Below the pieces are notes generated by a model. That model was not told where the DNA came from, ran no database searches, and was given only the letters and a program-made list of their open reading frames with translations. Below, piece by piece: positions 36,546 through 50,400 of a DNA stretch of 64,000 nt; position 1 is the stretch's first letter; each line of letters opens with the position of its first letter. The stretch is from Euptelea pleiosperma (taxonomy: Eukaryota > Streptophyta > Magnoliopsida > Ranunculales > Eupteleaceae): positions 5,941,464 to 6,005,463 of the forward strand of contig CM068548.1 of the NCBI GenBank assembly GCA_035048495.1. Reading direction: 5' to 3'. The position numbers and the translations under genes were made by a program.

Positions 36546-36950
36546 GCCCTAATTTTAGCTTGAGGTTTTGTTGTGCCGCTTTGGGAGCATAAAAATGCAC
36601 AACGTGGTACGTCATTTTCAATTCCTGCTGATCCATGAATGATTGGCCTACCCTTGATGGATCTACAAACCAAAATCAGAATGATTGGTAATTTATAGCC
36701 CTTAGATATATTCAAGCATTTTTTGGGTTGATTTTTATTTGTGTATTTGAGTACTTTTTTGGGCACTCAGATTGAATGGCTAAAGATCATCAATCAGACT
36801 TATTTTTTATGTGTAGGTCAACAAGGGGAAAACCAATCATTCATGGCTTAGTGGGCCAAATACGTGTGCCACATGGCACACTTTAAGCTCCCCGCAGCAC
36901 CACAAAAAAATTTGCCTCAGCTAGATTTTCTTGTTCTAAGACAAATTTCT
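36540..36950. repeat. Foldback MITE, GCGGCGCTG family
   Basis: The left GGGAGCATAAAAATGCACAA part pairs with the right GTGTGCCACATGGCACAC and CCGCAGCACCAC part. It lies just beside the 3' end of the LINE. Confidence 0.55.
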
Positions 36951-37218
36951 TATGTCATCTTTGCCGATGGTTTTTTTTTTTTTTTTTATATAAGGTGAAA
37001 AATATATAAGAAAAAGGGTGAAATACAAGACGAAAAATGAGGTCGAGAAGACCTCCAAAGGAGAAACAAAACAAAAAGGAAACAAGGCAAACGCACAACT
37101 AGCTAACTACTCCTGTACATAATGGACTCCCATCTAAACACAAAATCTTCAAAAGAAAGCCCTTTACACTCCTTGAAGACCATGGACCATAGGTATATGA
37201 GCGCCTTGATAAATAATA

Positions 37219-37744
37219 CTATGTCAAAGAAACAAGCTTCATTTCCATCAAAGGTTCTTCTGTTTCTTTCCTTCCAGAGGCCCCACCATATAGCAAACGA
37301 AATGAGACTCCATAATCTACGGCCACAATCGGAAAGACCAAAGAGAGCCCAACTTCCAAGAGTTTGATAAACTGATGTAGGAAGAACCCAACAAATGTTG
37401 AAGGACTCGATCGAAGAAGAAAACCCATACTGCCCGAGCTATTCTGCAGTAACAGGAGGTGGTTGACAGATTCTCTAGCTTCCTTGCACAAGACACAAAA
37501 ATTCACCAATATCATGTGTCTTTTGATGAGGTTGTCAACCGTAAGAATCTTCTCCAAGGCCGCACACCACGCAAAGAAAGCTACCTTCGACGGCACCTTC
37601 GATCCCCAGATCTTTATCATCGAGAGTCTCGTGACTCTGGAGGTGAAGAGGAGCCCAAGGAGGATCTCCACTCCCGGTCAAGCATGAAATAAAAGGATCT
37701 GACGGAGAAAAGCCCATTTGGCGCACCATTCCACCACATGACAT
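37219..37744 (-). pseudogene. LINE ORF2 C-terminal zinc-binding (zf-RVT) region
   Basis: The frame includes SKVPSKVAFFAWCAALEKI, ILVNFCVLCKEARESVNHLL, the reverse-transcriptase-associated Cys/His region of plant L1 elements. The upstream continuation is shifted into another frame near 37680. Confidence 0.75.
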
Positions 37745-38299
37745 CTTCCTTATAATTATCCAGAGCTACCCCTTCGAGCCTCTGAAGGAGGGTTGCCAAA
37801 GCTTCGATCTCTCAATCATTAAGATTGCGTCTCAGACCTAGGTCCCAGGAAACTTCAGACTCGGACTGCACCAAAACATTCTGAACTGTACAGTCTTGCT
37901 TTTGGGATATGGCAAAAATCTGTGGGAAATCTTCCTTGAGGGGGTTATCTCCACACCAAACGTCTCCCCAGAAACGCACCCGATTGCCCTTCCCTACCTT
38001 AAATCGAATACCCACTAGCAAGGAAGACGACAACTTAAGCACTCCCCTCCACACTCCGCATCTGTAAGGAATGCGGATTTCCTTGCTAAACCACCCCAAA
38101 AGACTGCTGCCATGTCTAGCCTCGATGACTTTTCTCCACAGGCTATCCTCTGAGCATACCTCCAGATCCATTTCCCCAGAAGAGCTACATTCATAAGACG
38201 AAGGCTTCTGATACCTAAACCTCCCGCTTTCTTGGGAGAGCACACCAGATTCCATTTAATCAGGTGAAAACAAGCTCCAACATCCTTTCCTAACCACAG

Positions 38300-39480
38300 G
38301 AATCAGCGCATCGATCTCTCTATCCTTCTCCTAACAGCTGCCGGCATGGTAAGCAAGGATAGATAGTAAGTGAGAAGATTGGATAGGGTGCTTTTCAGCA
38401 AAACTAGTCTACCACCTTTAGATAGGTACTTAGTTTGCCAAATAACTAGTCTCTTCTCCACTCTCTCAATGACTGGGTTCCACATAGCTGTAGATCTATA
38501 AGGAGTACCGAGTGGAAGCCCCAGGTAAGTAGCTGAAAACTTAGCAGTCAACACCCCCAAAGCCGAGGACAAGCTCGAAAAATCCTCTGTCACCCACTGG
38601 ATAGGCCTTGCTTTTGACGAAGTTAACTCTAAGTGCCGAGACCGCCTCAAAACAAACCAGGATGCCTCTCAGGGCTAGACAATGCTCCTTGTCCGCTCCC
38701 ATGAAGATCAACGTATCATCAGCAAACTGCAAGTGGGAGATCGTGGGTCCAGAAACCCCTAGGCGAAAGCCACTTAAAACTCCCATATCAACTGCTTTGG
38801 ATATCAATCTTCTTAGGGCCTCCACTACTATGATGAAAAGAAAGGGGGGTCCCCTTGCCTGAGACCCCTCATACTGTTGAAATACCCAACTGAGGATCCA
38901 TTGACCAAAACCGAAATAGATGCCATAGATATACACTTGCTAACCCATGTTCTCCACCTATGCCCAAAGCCCATCCTCTGAAGGAGGTAGTCCAAGAACT
39001 GCCAACTCACATGATCGTAAGCTTTAGCAAGATCTAATTTGCACACTATGCCAGGAACACCTGATCGAACCCTTGCATCTATGCTCTCGTTGGCTATCAG
39101 CACTCCATCCAAGATCTGTCGTCCATACACGATGCCCCTTGAGATTGAGAGATAACCCCAGGGAGGATGACTCTAATTCTCGTGGCTAGAACTTTCGTCA
39201 GGACCTTGTAGAAGCTTCCCACCAAACTGATAGATCTAAAGTCCCCAATATCCACTGCCCCTTGAGCTTAGGAGCAAGGACGAGAAACGTACTATTAGAC
39301 CATCGATCAAGGATGTCCTCCTTCTGGAACTCTGCTATTGCCGCCATAAAATCTCCTCCCACTATCTCCCAACAGTGGCTGAAGAAAGCTAAGGAGAATC
39401 CATCTGGACCCGGGGCTTTATCTCCTTGGAGATCTTTAATCGCTTGCAGAACCTTGTCCTCCTCCACGGTTCTTTCCAAC
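38300..39480 (-). pseudogene. LINE ORF2 reverse transcriptase domain
   Basis: The order of motifs is as in plant L1: DKAPGPDGFSLAFF, then LDLAKAYDHVSW, RGLRQGDP, and QFADDTLIF with the catalytic Asp pair, then YLGLPLG. At least three frames are needed to read them, so the domain is broken. Confidence 0.85.
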
Positions 39481-40785
39481 TACTCTCTCTGATCCGATGA
39501 AATACTGTCGAGCTCCAGGCCTTCCAAATCTGGTCTACAGGATGGAGACTCCGAATATAAATCGGAGTAGAACTCAACTACCCCTTTACAAATGGCTTCC
39601 TCCTCCTCCAAACAACATCTCCCCTCAATCATCATCTTGGCTATATGGTTAGACCTTCTATGAGCATTGGCAATATGGTGAAAGTACTTCGTATTCCCAT
39701 CCCCCTGTTTAAGCCACCTCACCCTAGACTTTTGGCGCCAAGACACCTCTTCCATCTTGGCTAAGGATTGGAACTTAGCCTTGAGCTCAACCCTTCTGGT
39801 TATTTCTATAGCAGACAAGTTTTCATCTTCTTCTTTCTTGTCCAAGACATCAATTTCTACAAGGATGTCTTTAAGTTTCACATCAATTCGACCCACCTTC
39901 TCGCGGTTCTACTTCACTAGCAACTTCTAAAGAGCTCGCAACTTTTTGCGAAGAACCGCACCCACTTTATCCTTGAAGGATAAAGAACCCCACCAATCTC
40001 TGACCTGATTTGCAAAACCTGGGATAAGCAACCATATGTTTTCAAATCTAAACAGTTTGGGTAAAGAAGACTGACCACCGGAATCTAACAAAATCGGATA
40101 ATGGTCGGAGGTAGGTCTGTGAAAAACTCGCTGAACCACCAGAGGGAATTGCTCTTCCCAAGAATTCGACACCAAGAACCGATCTAATCTGCAAAGGGTA
40201 GATTGGGCCTGGTCATTAGTCCACATAAACGAGCCTCCATTCAAAGGGAGGTCCAGAAGGCCAAAATTGCTGATGAACTCATTGAAGTCCTCCCTACTAC
40301 GGTTGATGGCATCCCCTCCTTTCTTTTTAGAAGAAAATATAATGACATTAAAGTCCCCTCTTATACACCAAGGTAAGCCCCAGAAACCTGCAGCATCCAT
40401 GAGTTCCTCCCAAAATTGGGCTCTCAGCGCTCTATCTGCAAGCCCATACACTGGTCAGCACCCAACAGAACCCATCGGCAATCGATCGACAAGCCAGGGA
40501 AACCAAAAAAGCACCAATCAAATCCCCGATCACCTCTACCACAGATGAGTCCCATAGCACTATGATTCCCCCTGAAGTACCTATAGTTGGAAGAGCACTC
40601 CACCCGCAGTCCTTTATTTCTCATAAATCAGCTATGATCCCTGTTTTGATATAGTTCAATTTAGTCTCCTGGAGGAGGACTATCTTGGCTCCACTATCTT
40701 TAATAACCCTCTTAACAACAGCTCTCTTAGAGGGGTCTCTCAGGCCCCTAACGTTCTAAGATAAGATTTTAAAAAAAGACATAAT
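39480..40785 (-). pseudogene. LINE ORF2 endonuclease domain and linker
   Basis: Read from the upstream end: NVRGLRDPSKRAVVK, LLQETKL, then WCIRGDFNVI, SFMWTNDQ, SDHYPIL, the exonuclease-endonuclease-phosphatase pattern of L1 endonucleases. A stop precedes NVRGL and others follow. The linker continues to QGDGNTKYFH, also typical. Confidence 0.8.
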
Positions 40786-41006
40786 GCACAACAGAGTTAA
40801 CCCCAAACCCCTACGGTACCCAGTCACCAACTTCGTGGCCCCGCCTTCGAAGCTCTCTCCTTACTGCTGTCCAAAATTTTATCGAGCCCCATATGGTTAA
40901 TACCCAATCTTTTAAGTTCCCTAATGGTCTTAGGGGATGGTAATTTGCCCAACATTATTCCGTTAATCGCACCCATCGGTATATGAGCTAGAGGCTTAGA
41001 ACTCCC

Positions 41007-43398
41007 CTACTGAGGGAGCTCTTCTACTAAGGAGACCTTATCCCCCTTGCTGGCTGCAGGCTCATTCTCCCCTATTTCCAGAATCTCCCTGACTCCGCTG
41101 TCTTGGGTCACCTGAGGACTAAAGGTTGTAGCTTCCTTGGGTTGTAACTGGCGCTCTAGCTCCCGATTCGCCAATCCTAAGAGGAGACGTTCTGCCTTGT
41201 AGCCATGCTGACGAAAAGAGAGGCCTAGCCTGGCCCCGAAGGAAACTATATTTGTAAGGCAAGAAGAGAGAGGATTCAGAGCAACCTGCAAAGAAACAGT
41301 TTGGACATGGATTGAAATAATGACGCCACCTCCTCCATCTAACTCCAAGACCAGATTCTCAAAAGGTCTGACCTCCCGAACACCCTGCTCAAAGATGGAG
41401 CCAACTCCCAAACAATGAATCTTCAACGTCTCGCGAAACACTGGTTGACCCTTGCCTCCAATAACCAACTGAGGAGAGGCACTCTTACCGACTGCCTAGA
41501 CTGCTGTTGAAGAGAAAGAGAGGAAGAAAATGGAGGAATAGATAGATCACAAAATAGAGAGTTGAAAATACCTCTGAGAGGATGAATGCACTGGTCGATA
41601 ACCGGAGAGCAAAAGGGCTTAGAAGATGGGAGCTCTGCCAGGGGTGCGAGGTCCACAAAGACCTCCGGGCTCGGGAGGGAAGTACTGCGCTCCTTAGAGA
41701 CGACTGGATCTCCCACCCTTCCTCCTCTACTAATCTCGGGAGGAGAAGGCATCAGATTATCTGAAATAGGCTACTCTGAGAGGTCCCGAAGGGAGGATGG
41801 AAGGGCTGTCTGATCGCTTACCTCCAAATTCCCTTCAGAACCCCCATAGGCCTCTTTCTCCTGGGCTTGATCCTGCGGCCACTCAACAGGACTGTCTGCT
41901 TGCACCACTGTCGGGCCCATACTCGTATGGATGGATCCAATCATGGGCTTTTGGGCGATCTGATGGGCAAGGGACATCTCTTCCCCCAAGTGTACGTGGC
42001 GGGCTTGAAGACGTCGTCTCACTCTCCCCCCAAACCAACGAGCCTTTTTCAAAATTTGAAAGGCCCAATACATCGCTTTTCTTCTCTGTCTTCTACGAAG
42101 CCTATTGGCTGTATCCGATTGGCCCTGCCACCTGTTAATCCCATGTGGCTCCCGTACAGCATCTGCGACCCTAGGCATTCCTATGGGAGTGCTAACATGC
42201 GCATGACGGTGCACTATGCACTCCCCAGCTTTTGCCTCTCCAACACAGATCCGCCTGAAGCCTGTTCCGACGGAACTCTGCAGTTGCTCTGCTGCCAACC
42301 TCCCTGAGACTCTGTATTCAAAGTAAACCTCCGAGCATAGAGGAGCTAAAACAGCCTCAACCGAAGGCAAGGGCTTAGGAAGAAGGTTACTCTGTAGAAT
42401 GTCTAGGAAGATAACCATCCTACTCCCTCTGTCCTCTACCTCGATGGCTCTGGCAATATCTTTGGGGGCTGCACCCACCCTAATCACCACCTCACTGAGC
42501 TCCAGTAGGGAAGCGGACTTCCTCTCCACCTCCAAAAGACCCCCTACTGAGTCCCCTATCAACTTAAACAAATTGTGGGACCACAGATGGAACGGGAGAC
42601 CCTAATAGAGATCCACGATGGCCCCTCTATCATGGATTCCGGCGCTACATTCACTCTAGGAGTCCAGGCCTCAAAAGAAACTCGGATACCCTCTATAAGC
42701 AAAGATCGAGTATTGCACAAGAATCTAGATATCGAGGCATGGGGAGAGAAGAAAAGTTTGTGCATGTCGTCCACACACTACAACGCCACCGGACTCTCCA
42801 ATTCCACCACCCCATTGATCGCCGTCTCTATATCGTCCCAGATAACTCCTTTGTGTTCCACTGAACAGACGATGGCCAAACTCCAATCGCCGAAAGCACC
42901 AGTCTCAGCACCAGCGTACCATGTTCTAATCACCGGACAATGCTTCTCCTACAGGATGTCGCCCAGTATATTTAGGCCAGGTAAGAACTCTGAGGGTGAC
43001 CTGACATCGCCCCTGGTTCTGCCAGTCTCATGACTAAGCATCTGAGAAAGTACGCGAGTCGCCCTCCTCCAATAACTTTTCTCAAGACCCATAGGGAAAT
43101 AGAGAATTCTGTTCCGCCCATAAGGGGTGAATTCCACCACCCTAACGAAAGCGCCACTTCTGTTACTCGCCGGGTCGCCCACGAAGGTTCTTCCTGCTGA
43201 GGATCGCTTACGCCACAGGGAGTTCTCTTTTCTCCAAAAGATAGCTTCCTCCAATAGAGTAGAAATCCAAGCACAATCTTCGAAAGAGAAACAGTTTTCT
43301 GCTACGAATCTTCTATTCACCTCCTTGATCGTAACCTTCCTGATTCCTACCCACCAAGCGAACTGAATCAATTTTGATTCCACCCTGATTTCCAGCAT
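41007..43398 (-). pseudogene. LINE ORF1 (nucleic-acid-binding protein), broken
   Basis: Several overlapping frames together resemble plant LINE ORF1 (DUF4283-like): GPSWISIR, FKLIGDSVGG, SELVVIRVG-type segments in order. Stops and frameshifts divide it. A zinc knuckle was not recognised. Confidence 0.55.
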
Positions 43399-43564
43399 CG
43401 TGCTAGGCCAATACGTGTCCTTTTCAACCTATCATTGTCCTCTTAGTGCCTTCAATGTGCTCCAAGCACATAGATCTGAGAAAAGATGCCTTAATAGCAA
43501 TAATCTGGATCAGTTCTTGCTGATGGTTTTATTGTGGTTCGTATAAAAATGGACCTTGGGTCAG

Positions 43565-43990
43565 TTCTAAGCTGAAAATTTTTAGCTCTAGCCCGAGGTG
43601 AATTTTTTCTGTGGCGCTGTGGGGGAGTGTAAAATTGTACGAAGTGGCACATCATTTTTGTTTGTCATTGACCCATGAATGATTGGCTCACCCTTGATGG
43701 ACGTACATAACAAAAATTAGACTGATTGGTGATCTTTAGCCATTGGATTCTATCAATATTTTTCATGGGGTGATTTTAACGGTTGTATTCGAATAAATTT
43801 TTATGCGCTCAAACTGAATGGCTAAAGATTACTAATCAGACTGATTTTTTTACGTGTAGGTCCATCAAGGGAAAGCGTATCATTCGAGGGTCAACGGGCA
43901 CGAATGAGTGTACCACATGGTATATTTTTTAGCTTCCCGCAGCGCCACAAAAAATTTGCCTTAGGCTATATTTCCTTGTTCCAAGACAAA
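43565..43990. repeat. Foldback MITE, GCGGCGCTG family, downstream of gene C
   Basis: GCCCGAGGTGAATTTTTTC and TGTGGCGCTG on the left pair with GCAGCGCCAC and AAATTTGCC on the right. The sequence 43991-44497 beyond it is unremarkable and holds no supported gene. Confidence 0.6.
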
Positions 43991-44497
43991 TTTATTAGGT
44001 AATATAACGTACTAATTGGTAATTTTTGCTGAGGGTTGTAGTATTGTGGGTTGTGTAAAAACATGTCAAATAGCACCAAGGATGAAAGTCTTGGGATCGA
44101 AGGCTGGATCGGTGGACTCCAATCCCAATATCCACGATCCAGAACAGGATTGGCATACAAGGGGCCCAATCTTTACACTAGAGTCTTTAGTGAATTGGAC
44201 TTGGCATACAAAGGGGTCAGTAAATCCAAGAGTTGAAATGGTGATGGGGAATAAGGAAATAGCAAATGTTGGAGTGGTCTGCAAATTGGCTTCATCTGCA
44301 TTGCTCGTTGTATCCAACCATTTGACAGTTATGTTGGATTTTCAAATGCCATTACCATCTTTCCACTTCCACTACATTTTCAAATTTACTATGATACAGA
44401 CATAATCACAAGCAACGAAATAAAGATGGACTCATTGGTGCACACACATGTATCTACACACACCAGGCCTAGTACTCTTGTTCAACTCTACCCATGT

Positions 44498-47400
44498 CTA
44501 TAAACCACTAAAATTCATTACAGTTGGGTGTAATGAAGCAAAAGTTCCATGAAAGCCGTAAGGCACTCTCTGCGGCATTGTAATTTTGGCAACTGGCTCA
44601 CTCTCGAACTTCTTTGTGTCAATTATATGTACCTGCAAGCGATCATAGTTTATATATACATAGAAAGCTTAATATTCGATTGAAATGTCGAGGTCATGTT
44701 TTGTTTGAGTAGGGTGAACTTACTTGTGAGATTTTAGTCTCTTCATTGTGAACAAAAGAGACTATCCAACCATCATCTTCCTCAGAACCTCCAGGCTTAG
44801 ACACAAATGCAGCTCCAGAGCAGAAGTTGTTCTCCTCAAACTTATGATACTCCACCTTTATCAGCTCTTCAGATTCAAAATTTCCCTCCTTTAATATGAA
44901 ATTCGAGATATTACAAGCTTGCTTTATATGACCATGAGGTAGAAATTAAGCATTAATCCACATGGGTTGATTTAATAGTTTTAGTATTATAGATTATAGA
45001 CCATGATGGCCATCTTTAAGCACAACATCATCCTGACATGTGATACATAGGGTGGTATAGATCCACCCTTAAATGTGTCCCATAATCAATAAGTTGGATG
45101 GTTGTGACCATCTAAACCGTTTGATCAGAAGCTACAAGGTCGATCTCCTAGTGCTGATGTGCCTCGTTGCCATACAGGAGTGCTACTTGTCCTGATAATG
45201 TGCATATAGATGGTTATCACTTGTCGGTAATACTAGTAATCAAAGCCTATGCTAAAGCACGGGTAGAGAAAAAAAAACCTATTCTATTAAGCAAGGCCAT
45301 AGCAAATTAAATTTTAATATATGAAATAGTTTTTGAATTTTTCTTTGTGAAGATATTTTAGGTAACCGTAGAGATATTTGTAGGCTGGCCTGTCAAAAAA
45401 ATTTAACTGCCCTGAGCCGGGCCACAGGCTGAACATCAAACCCCAAGCCTGGCCCAGATGTTTACCGGCCCGACCGCAGACCAAATTTACACCTATATCC
45501 AACTGTAATTATTTGTAACCTTACTCAACCTTGAGTGATTTACAAATGGATATCCATTACCTTTGATGGCCCTGAGGCTGGCTCTTCATAGTATAGCTTG
45601 GCTAGCATTCCATATTTAGCCATTCCTACAATTGGCATGTAAATAAAAATTTGACCAAAGAAGATGTTAAAGATATAACAACGATGAAAATAAGCCATAA
45701 GAGGATTTTGTTACCACAACTAGAGCTTGCCATTGAATCTACGACTTGGGTGTAGCCGTACTTATTTCTAACACCATTAAAATTCTCGTTAATCATAGGG
45801 AAATCGATAGAGAAGATGGTTCCAGTAAGATTTCTCTCCTTAACTTCTCCAGTTGCCATGTTTAATCTCCATTCATACGAGCGAGAGAAAAATAATCCAT
45901 CTTCCAGGTTGCTAGCGACATTTTCGTCACATGGAGCAATAGGTTTGAATCCTCTTGAGAACCATTCCAATTTATTTAGACCCAAATCAGGGCCTGGTAT
46001 GATTGACCCAAGAGCTCTGCATCCCCTCACCACTACCTGTTTTGGAACATCAAAAACATTAATATCAATATATGAGTTAAAAGCTTAAACCCATGACAAG
46101 CAGTAGAGCAGTAATTAGTAATAATACTAAGGTTTCCTGTTCTTTTTAGTTACCTCATCACCATCCTCAAAGGAATTGAGAATGTGAAATGTGCAATGTG
46201 GCTCTACCTCGAACCACCGAACTGAATCTGCGTCACCATAGCGAGGCATCACCCCTATCCTTGCATACCCTTCCTTCTCATATTTTATTAATCTACATAA
46301 GTCCACCATTTCATCTGTCAAAATTAAGAACCTAATGATGGTTTTAAGTTTTAATGGAAAACTGGAGTTTAAGGAAATACTCACGGGCCGCCTTTAACGA
46401 GTCTGTTTATGTCTATGGTAAGTGGATAATCCATGATCACATTGTACCTGAGAACAAAGAAGACAAGTGTTAATTAACCCTATTAAGCTTACTTAACTAA
46501 TGAAATTACATAAGAAACTTACTTTTGTGTAACCCCTATCTCATGGCAAAGGCTACTTCTATTGAACTTAAGATCTACCTTATGAACTAGTTTCTTTCCA
46601 TCAGCTGCAAATAAGAAAATATATTAGCAAGATAGTGAAGTTAGTCACTTCCAAAACCAAAATAATGAACAGGGTACCTGAGATGACTCCCAAAACAAAG
46701 AAAGGTTTCACTGCATCCACCCCCATTATAACTAGCTCCCCAGTTCCTGGAGCTTTCTGTGTGATGCAATATGATTATTACATGTGTATACAATGTTGTG
46801 TAGGGGCATATGTGAAGAGCAAACTAACCTTCGGATGGCTGGTGAAAGGACGATCCCAAGCTCCATTGACATCCCAATTGTCCAATGTTTCTAATGTACT
46901 GATGTCAACCTCCTGTGGCAGGTGATTCTCTGCAGTCGTGTAGAACTTTCCCGAATGCTCGAAAACATTGGTGTTGCTAATGTATTTGTTGGCTTTGCCA
47001 AATCTCAACTAACAAGGTTCAAGATTAAGTGTTCAGCAGATATGTTCAGCAGAAAAGATTAAGTGTTCAGCAGACATGTTCAATGACCTACCAAATTCAG
47101 CAGATAAGCTGCTAAAATAGCAGGAGAATCCCCTTCTATGGCAGGAAGGAAAGAGGGTTTGTTTCCTAGCTTCTCTAGCTTGAATGTCTCAGTTTCAACA
47201 TATCTATTGTTGTATGACACTGTCCAACTTCCTTGAGTATCTTTAAACAGGTATAAGGCATGAAGCATTCCTTCTCCTTCAACCCAGATGTGACTCGATC
47301 GCCCGAACATCGAAACCGTTGATTTAAATCCTCCAAAAAGAGGATTCGGGCCTGCAAATCAGTAGAAAGTTAATCTTCATTGGATGGTTAACCGTCAGAA

Positions 47401-50400
47401 AAAAGGTTCATACATTAGAGGCTTTTGTCAAAGAGAGTGGTTACACCAAAACCACCATATATAAATACCAGATTCCCTTGGACTACACAATAATGGCTCT
47501 TATCAAAACAAACACAGCTGAACTTTTCAAAGAGTTCATAAAAAAAATTCATGTATTTTACAAGGAGACATATTATACACATTATAGGCGAATTATTCCC
47601 GAATTAATGAAAAGAATATTTACAAATGCGAAAAAATATACAAAATCATTTTTTTTAATAATTTTCATATTATTTTATTCATTGCTGAATTTTTGAATGA
47701 CAAACTCAAATTATATTCAAACTTTTCCTTACCACAGTTCTCTTTTCCATCTCTATCAATTCTTGTACCTAAACTCAGATCTTTGAGGGAAACTTTTAGT
47801 TGATTACATAAACTTGATCGGATGATTAGTAGACTAATGCTGCATTTTGCGTAAGTTTAAGGGCCCGTTTAGATTGCCATTTTTTAAAAAATATTTTTTG
47901 CCGTTTTTCGAAAAATATTTTTTTTATAATGACTTTTCTGAAAATATGTTTTAGAAAAAGCAAAGAGGTCTTGCAAAATGTCTTTATCTTCTCTTAGTGA
48001 GCCACCCCACTTTACTTGATGGGAGTGATAGATGGGGAGGGGTGGAAGTAGGGTTTCTTTGTTTATCATGTTCATACTGAGCTAGCAAAATTTTAAAAAA
48101 AATGTCTTTTTGACTTGAAAAATGGATTTCAACTATTTTTTTATGAAGACTTTTTGGGTTAAAAAATATATTTTATGAAATAAATACTTTTTAAAAAATG
48201 GTCATCCACACAACCTATTAATTTGAAAAGAAAAAAAAATTGTGGGAAAAAAGACTTTTTAAAGACTAAAAATTGCAATCCAAACAGGCCCTAAAGCCTA
48301 TCTTAAATTCTTACTCAATATCACTCATATGTAAAGTGCTTGAATTAAGCTATTTTGGCCATTTGGTGACCATACAAGAAATGTGTTTCTTTTCTTAAAA
48401 AAGTCCTATGATGTCTGGTATAAAAATGTTTTTTTGGTGGCTAATACCTATTTTACACCTACAAGCAGTTAAATGCACCTAAAACACACTTTCGGAGTTT
48501 CAAAAGGGTAGTTGTGGTATTAAAAAATTAAGGATAAATTTGTAAAGAATTTTTTAAGAACGGCTTCCATCCCGTAAAAGCAATTAGTAGAAGTCACTCA
48601 AAATTTTTTTGATAAGGTGAATTCATTAAAAGAAGGAAAACGATACAAAGGAAAGAGGAGGTAGAGGAAACCTCCTCGAGCAAAGAAATGGAAGGGAAAC
48701 TCCTAGGAGTCCTAGACAAAATAGAATCTCATCTAAAACTAGGTCCTCAAATGATAGACCTATACATTCTTCGAAAAGCTTAGACCAAAGGAGGAGAAGG
48801 GCCTTAATAGACAGGGAGATGTCGAAGATGGAAGCCTCATTTCCCTCAAAAATTCTCCTATTCCGCTCCTTCCAAATGCCCAACCAAATTGTAAAGGGCA
48901 ACAAGCTCCACAGTCTGTGACCGCAAGGCCGAAAGTATCCACATGACCAGCTGCTCAGAGTGTCTAAGACTGATTCAAGAAGAACCCAACTAATCTCAAA
49001 GGAGACGAAAAAAATACTCCAAATCTCCTTAGCGAGTCTGCAGTGTAAAAGGAGATGGTTGACCTGCTTTTGGGGATTTTGCAGCTTATCGTGCTTTAAA
49101 AAGTACTTCTTTAATTTTACTTAACGCGTCGTTTTTTCTACAAGTGCTTAAAAACAGCTAAAAGCTGACATATTGCAGTTTTTAAGCTGACCCAAACGCA
49201 GCTTAGCTACAAATCAACAACAAATTAATGAACGGTGGTTTGGGCCAAAATTTAAAAATAAAAAATAATAAAATCTTAAGTAGTTGAAGCCATGAATGAA
49301 TTCCAAAAGTATAGAGCAAGCCAAATGAAAACAAATAAATGCGTTTTACTTACCATTTCTGATGTAAATACCCTCAGGAAAATCGACTGGAATCTCCCCT
49401 TCAATACTCGCAATCTTAACGCCGTGTCCGATCTCTTCAACGGGTGCAAAGTTACTCTACAATTTACATGGAGAGGATCTTTTGTGAGTTTATGATTAAC
49501 AAAGAATCCATGGTTTAAAATAACGCCGTTTAAACGGTTTTAACAGCCGTTAAAATGGTAACGCCCCAAGCTCGTTACGTTAAAAAATGTTTTGACGCTT
49601 AGAAAATAACAGCCATTTTTCATTTTAACGGCCATTAAAATCGTTTTAACGGCCGTTAAAATCTGAAAAATTTTGTGAAAAAAGAAGATCCGTTAAAATC
49701 GTTTTTACGGCCATTAAAATCTGGAAAATTTTGTGAAAAAAGAAGATCGGTTATATCTGTTAAATTCCATTCTTTGTTCGTTTTTGAAAATTTGAAATCC
49801 CTATTTCAAATTTTGAATTTTGAATTTCAGCACCATTTTTCTGGTTAAATTCACTAAAATCCGTTAAAATCTATTTTTTTCATTTTTGCCCCCGTCCGTT
49901 ACAATCCATTTTAACAGTAACGCCCCCAGTACATTATACTGTTAAAACGGCCTCTTTTAAACCTTGATAGAATCAAGAGAAAATGTGAAAAACAAATATA
50001 CAACGTTCTAGTAAATGTCAGAAAGCTAGGATTCGACGAGCATGTAAATCACATGTATAGCGATGTTTGTTACTCAACGCTGCCCTGTTGGCCCACTGAC
50101 TGCAAGGATGTTTAGCTAGTAAAACTTTCAACTAGGTGCAGATTCCATTAGCTAATTACCTACCTGAGATGGAAGCAAGGGCTGATCAAGGAATTGAAAC
50201 ATGGAATCCACAAATGCATTCAAAATTCTGTCAGAAGTGTTCTTGATGGTTCTAGAAACATCGATTCTCATCGGAACCTTCTGCAACTCTTTCAAGAAAG
50301 GCTGCTCATAAAAGAGAAAACAAGAAATAAGTAATTAAAATAAACATTGGGGGTTATTGGGAAATCAATATACGTACCTTGAAAGTAGAGGATAGCAAGG

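Larger units (their letters stand above)
32517..36970. other. Spacer between copy B and the LINE: MITEs and AT-rich repeats
   Basis: It contains, in order, the promoter of B, a foldback (about 32895-33200), a partial foldback (33290-33540), two hAT-type MITEs, an orphan promoter block, three copies of a TTGACATACCCCCC-like unit (34955-35025), a possible SINE, and an AT-rich repeat cluster. No host gene is visible. Confidence 0.6.
36971..43516 (-). mobile_element. L1-type LINE, near full length, inactive (6.5 kb)
   Basis: On the minus strand it runs from 43516 to a poly(A) tail (a T run at 36971-36987). Target-duplication-like TTGCCGATGG (36961-36970) and TTGCTGATGG (43517-43526) flank it. 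It has the plant L1 order: ORF1, then ORF2 with endonuclease, reverse transcriptase and a C-terminal zinc-binding region. Many frameshifts and stops break both ORFs, so it cannot move. It sits between pseudogene B and gene C and roughly doubles that spacer. Confidence 0.88.

Noticed and set aside
44016..44405. 129-codon plus-strand frame
   Set aside because: It crosses a MITE end and the GGATC-rich repeat; no family motif, and part recurs as a repeat at 62255-62480.
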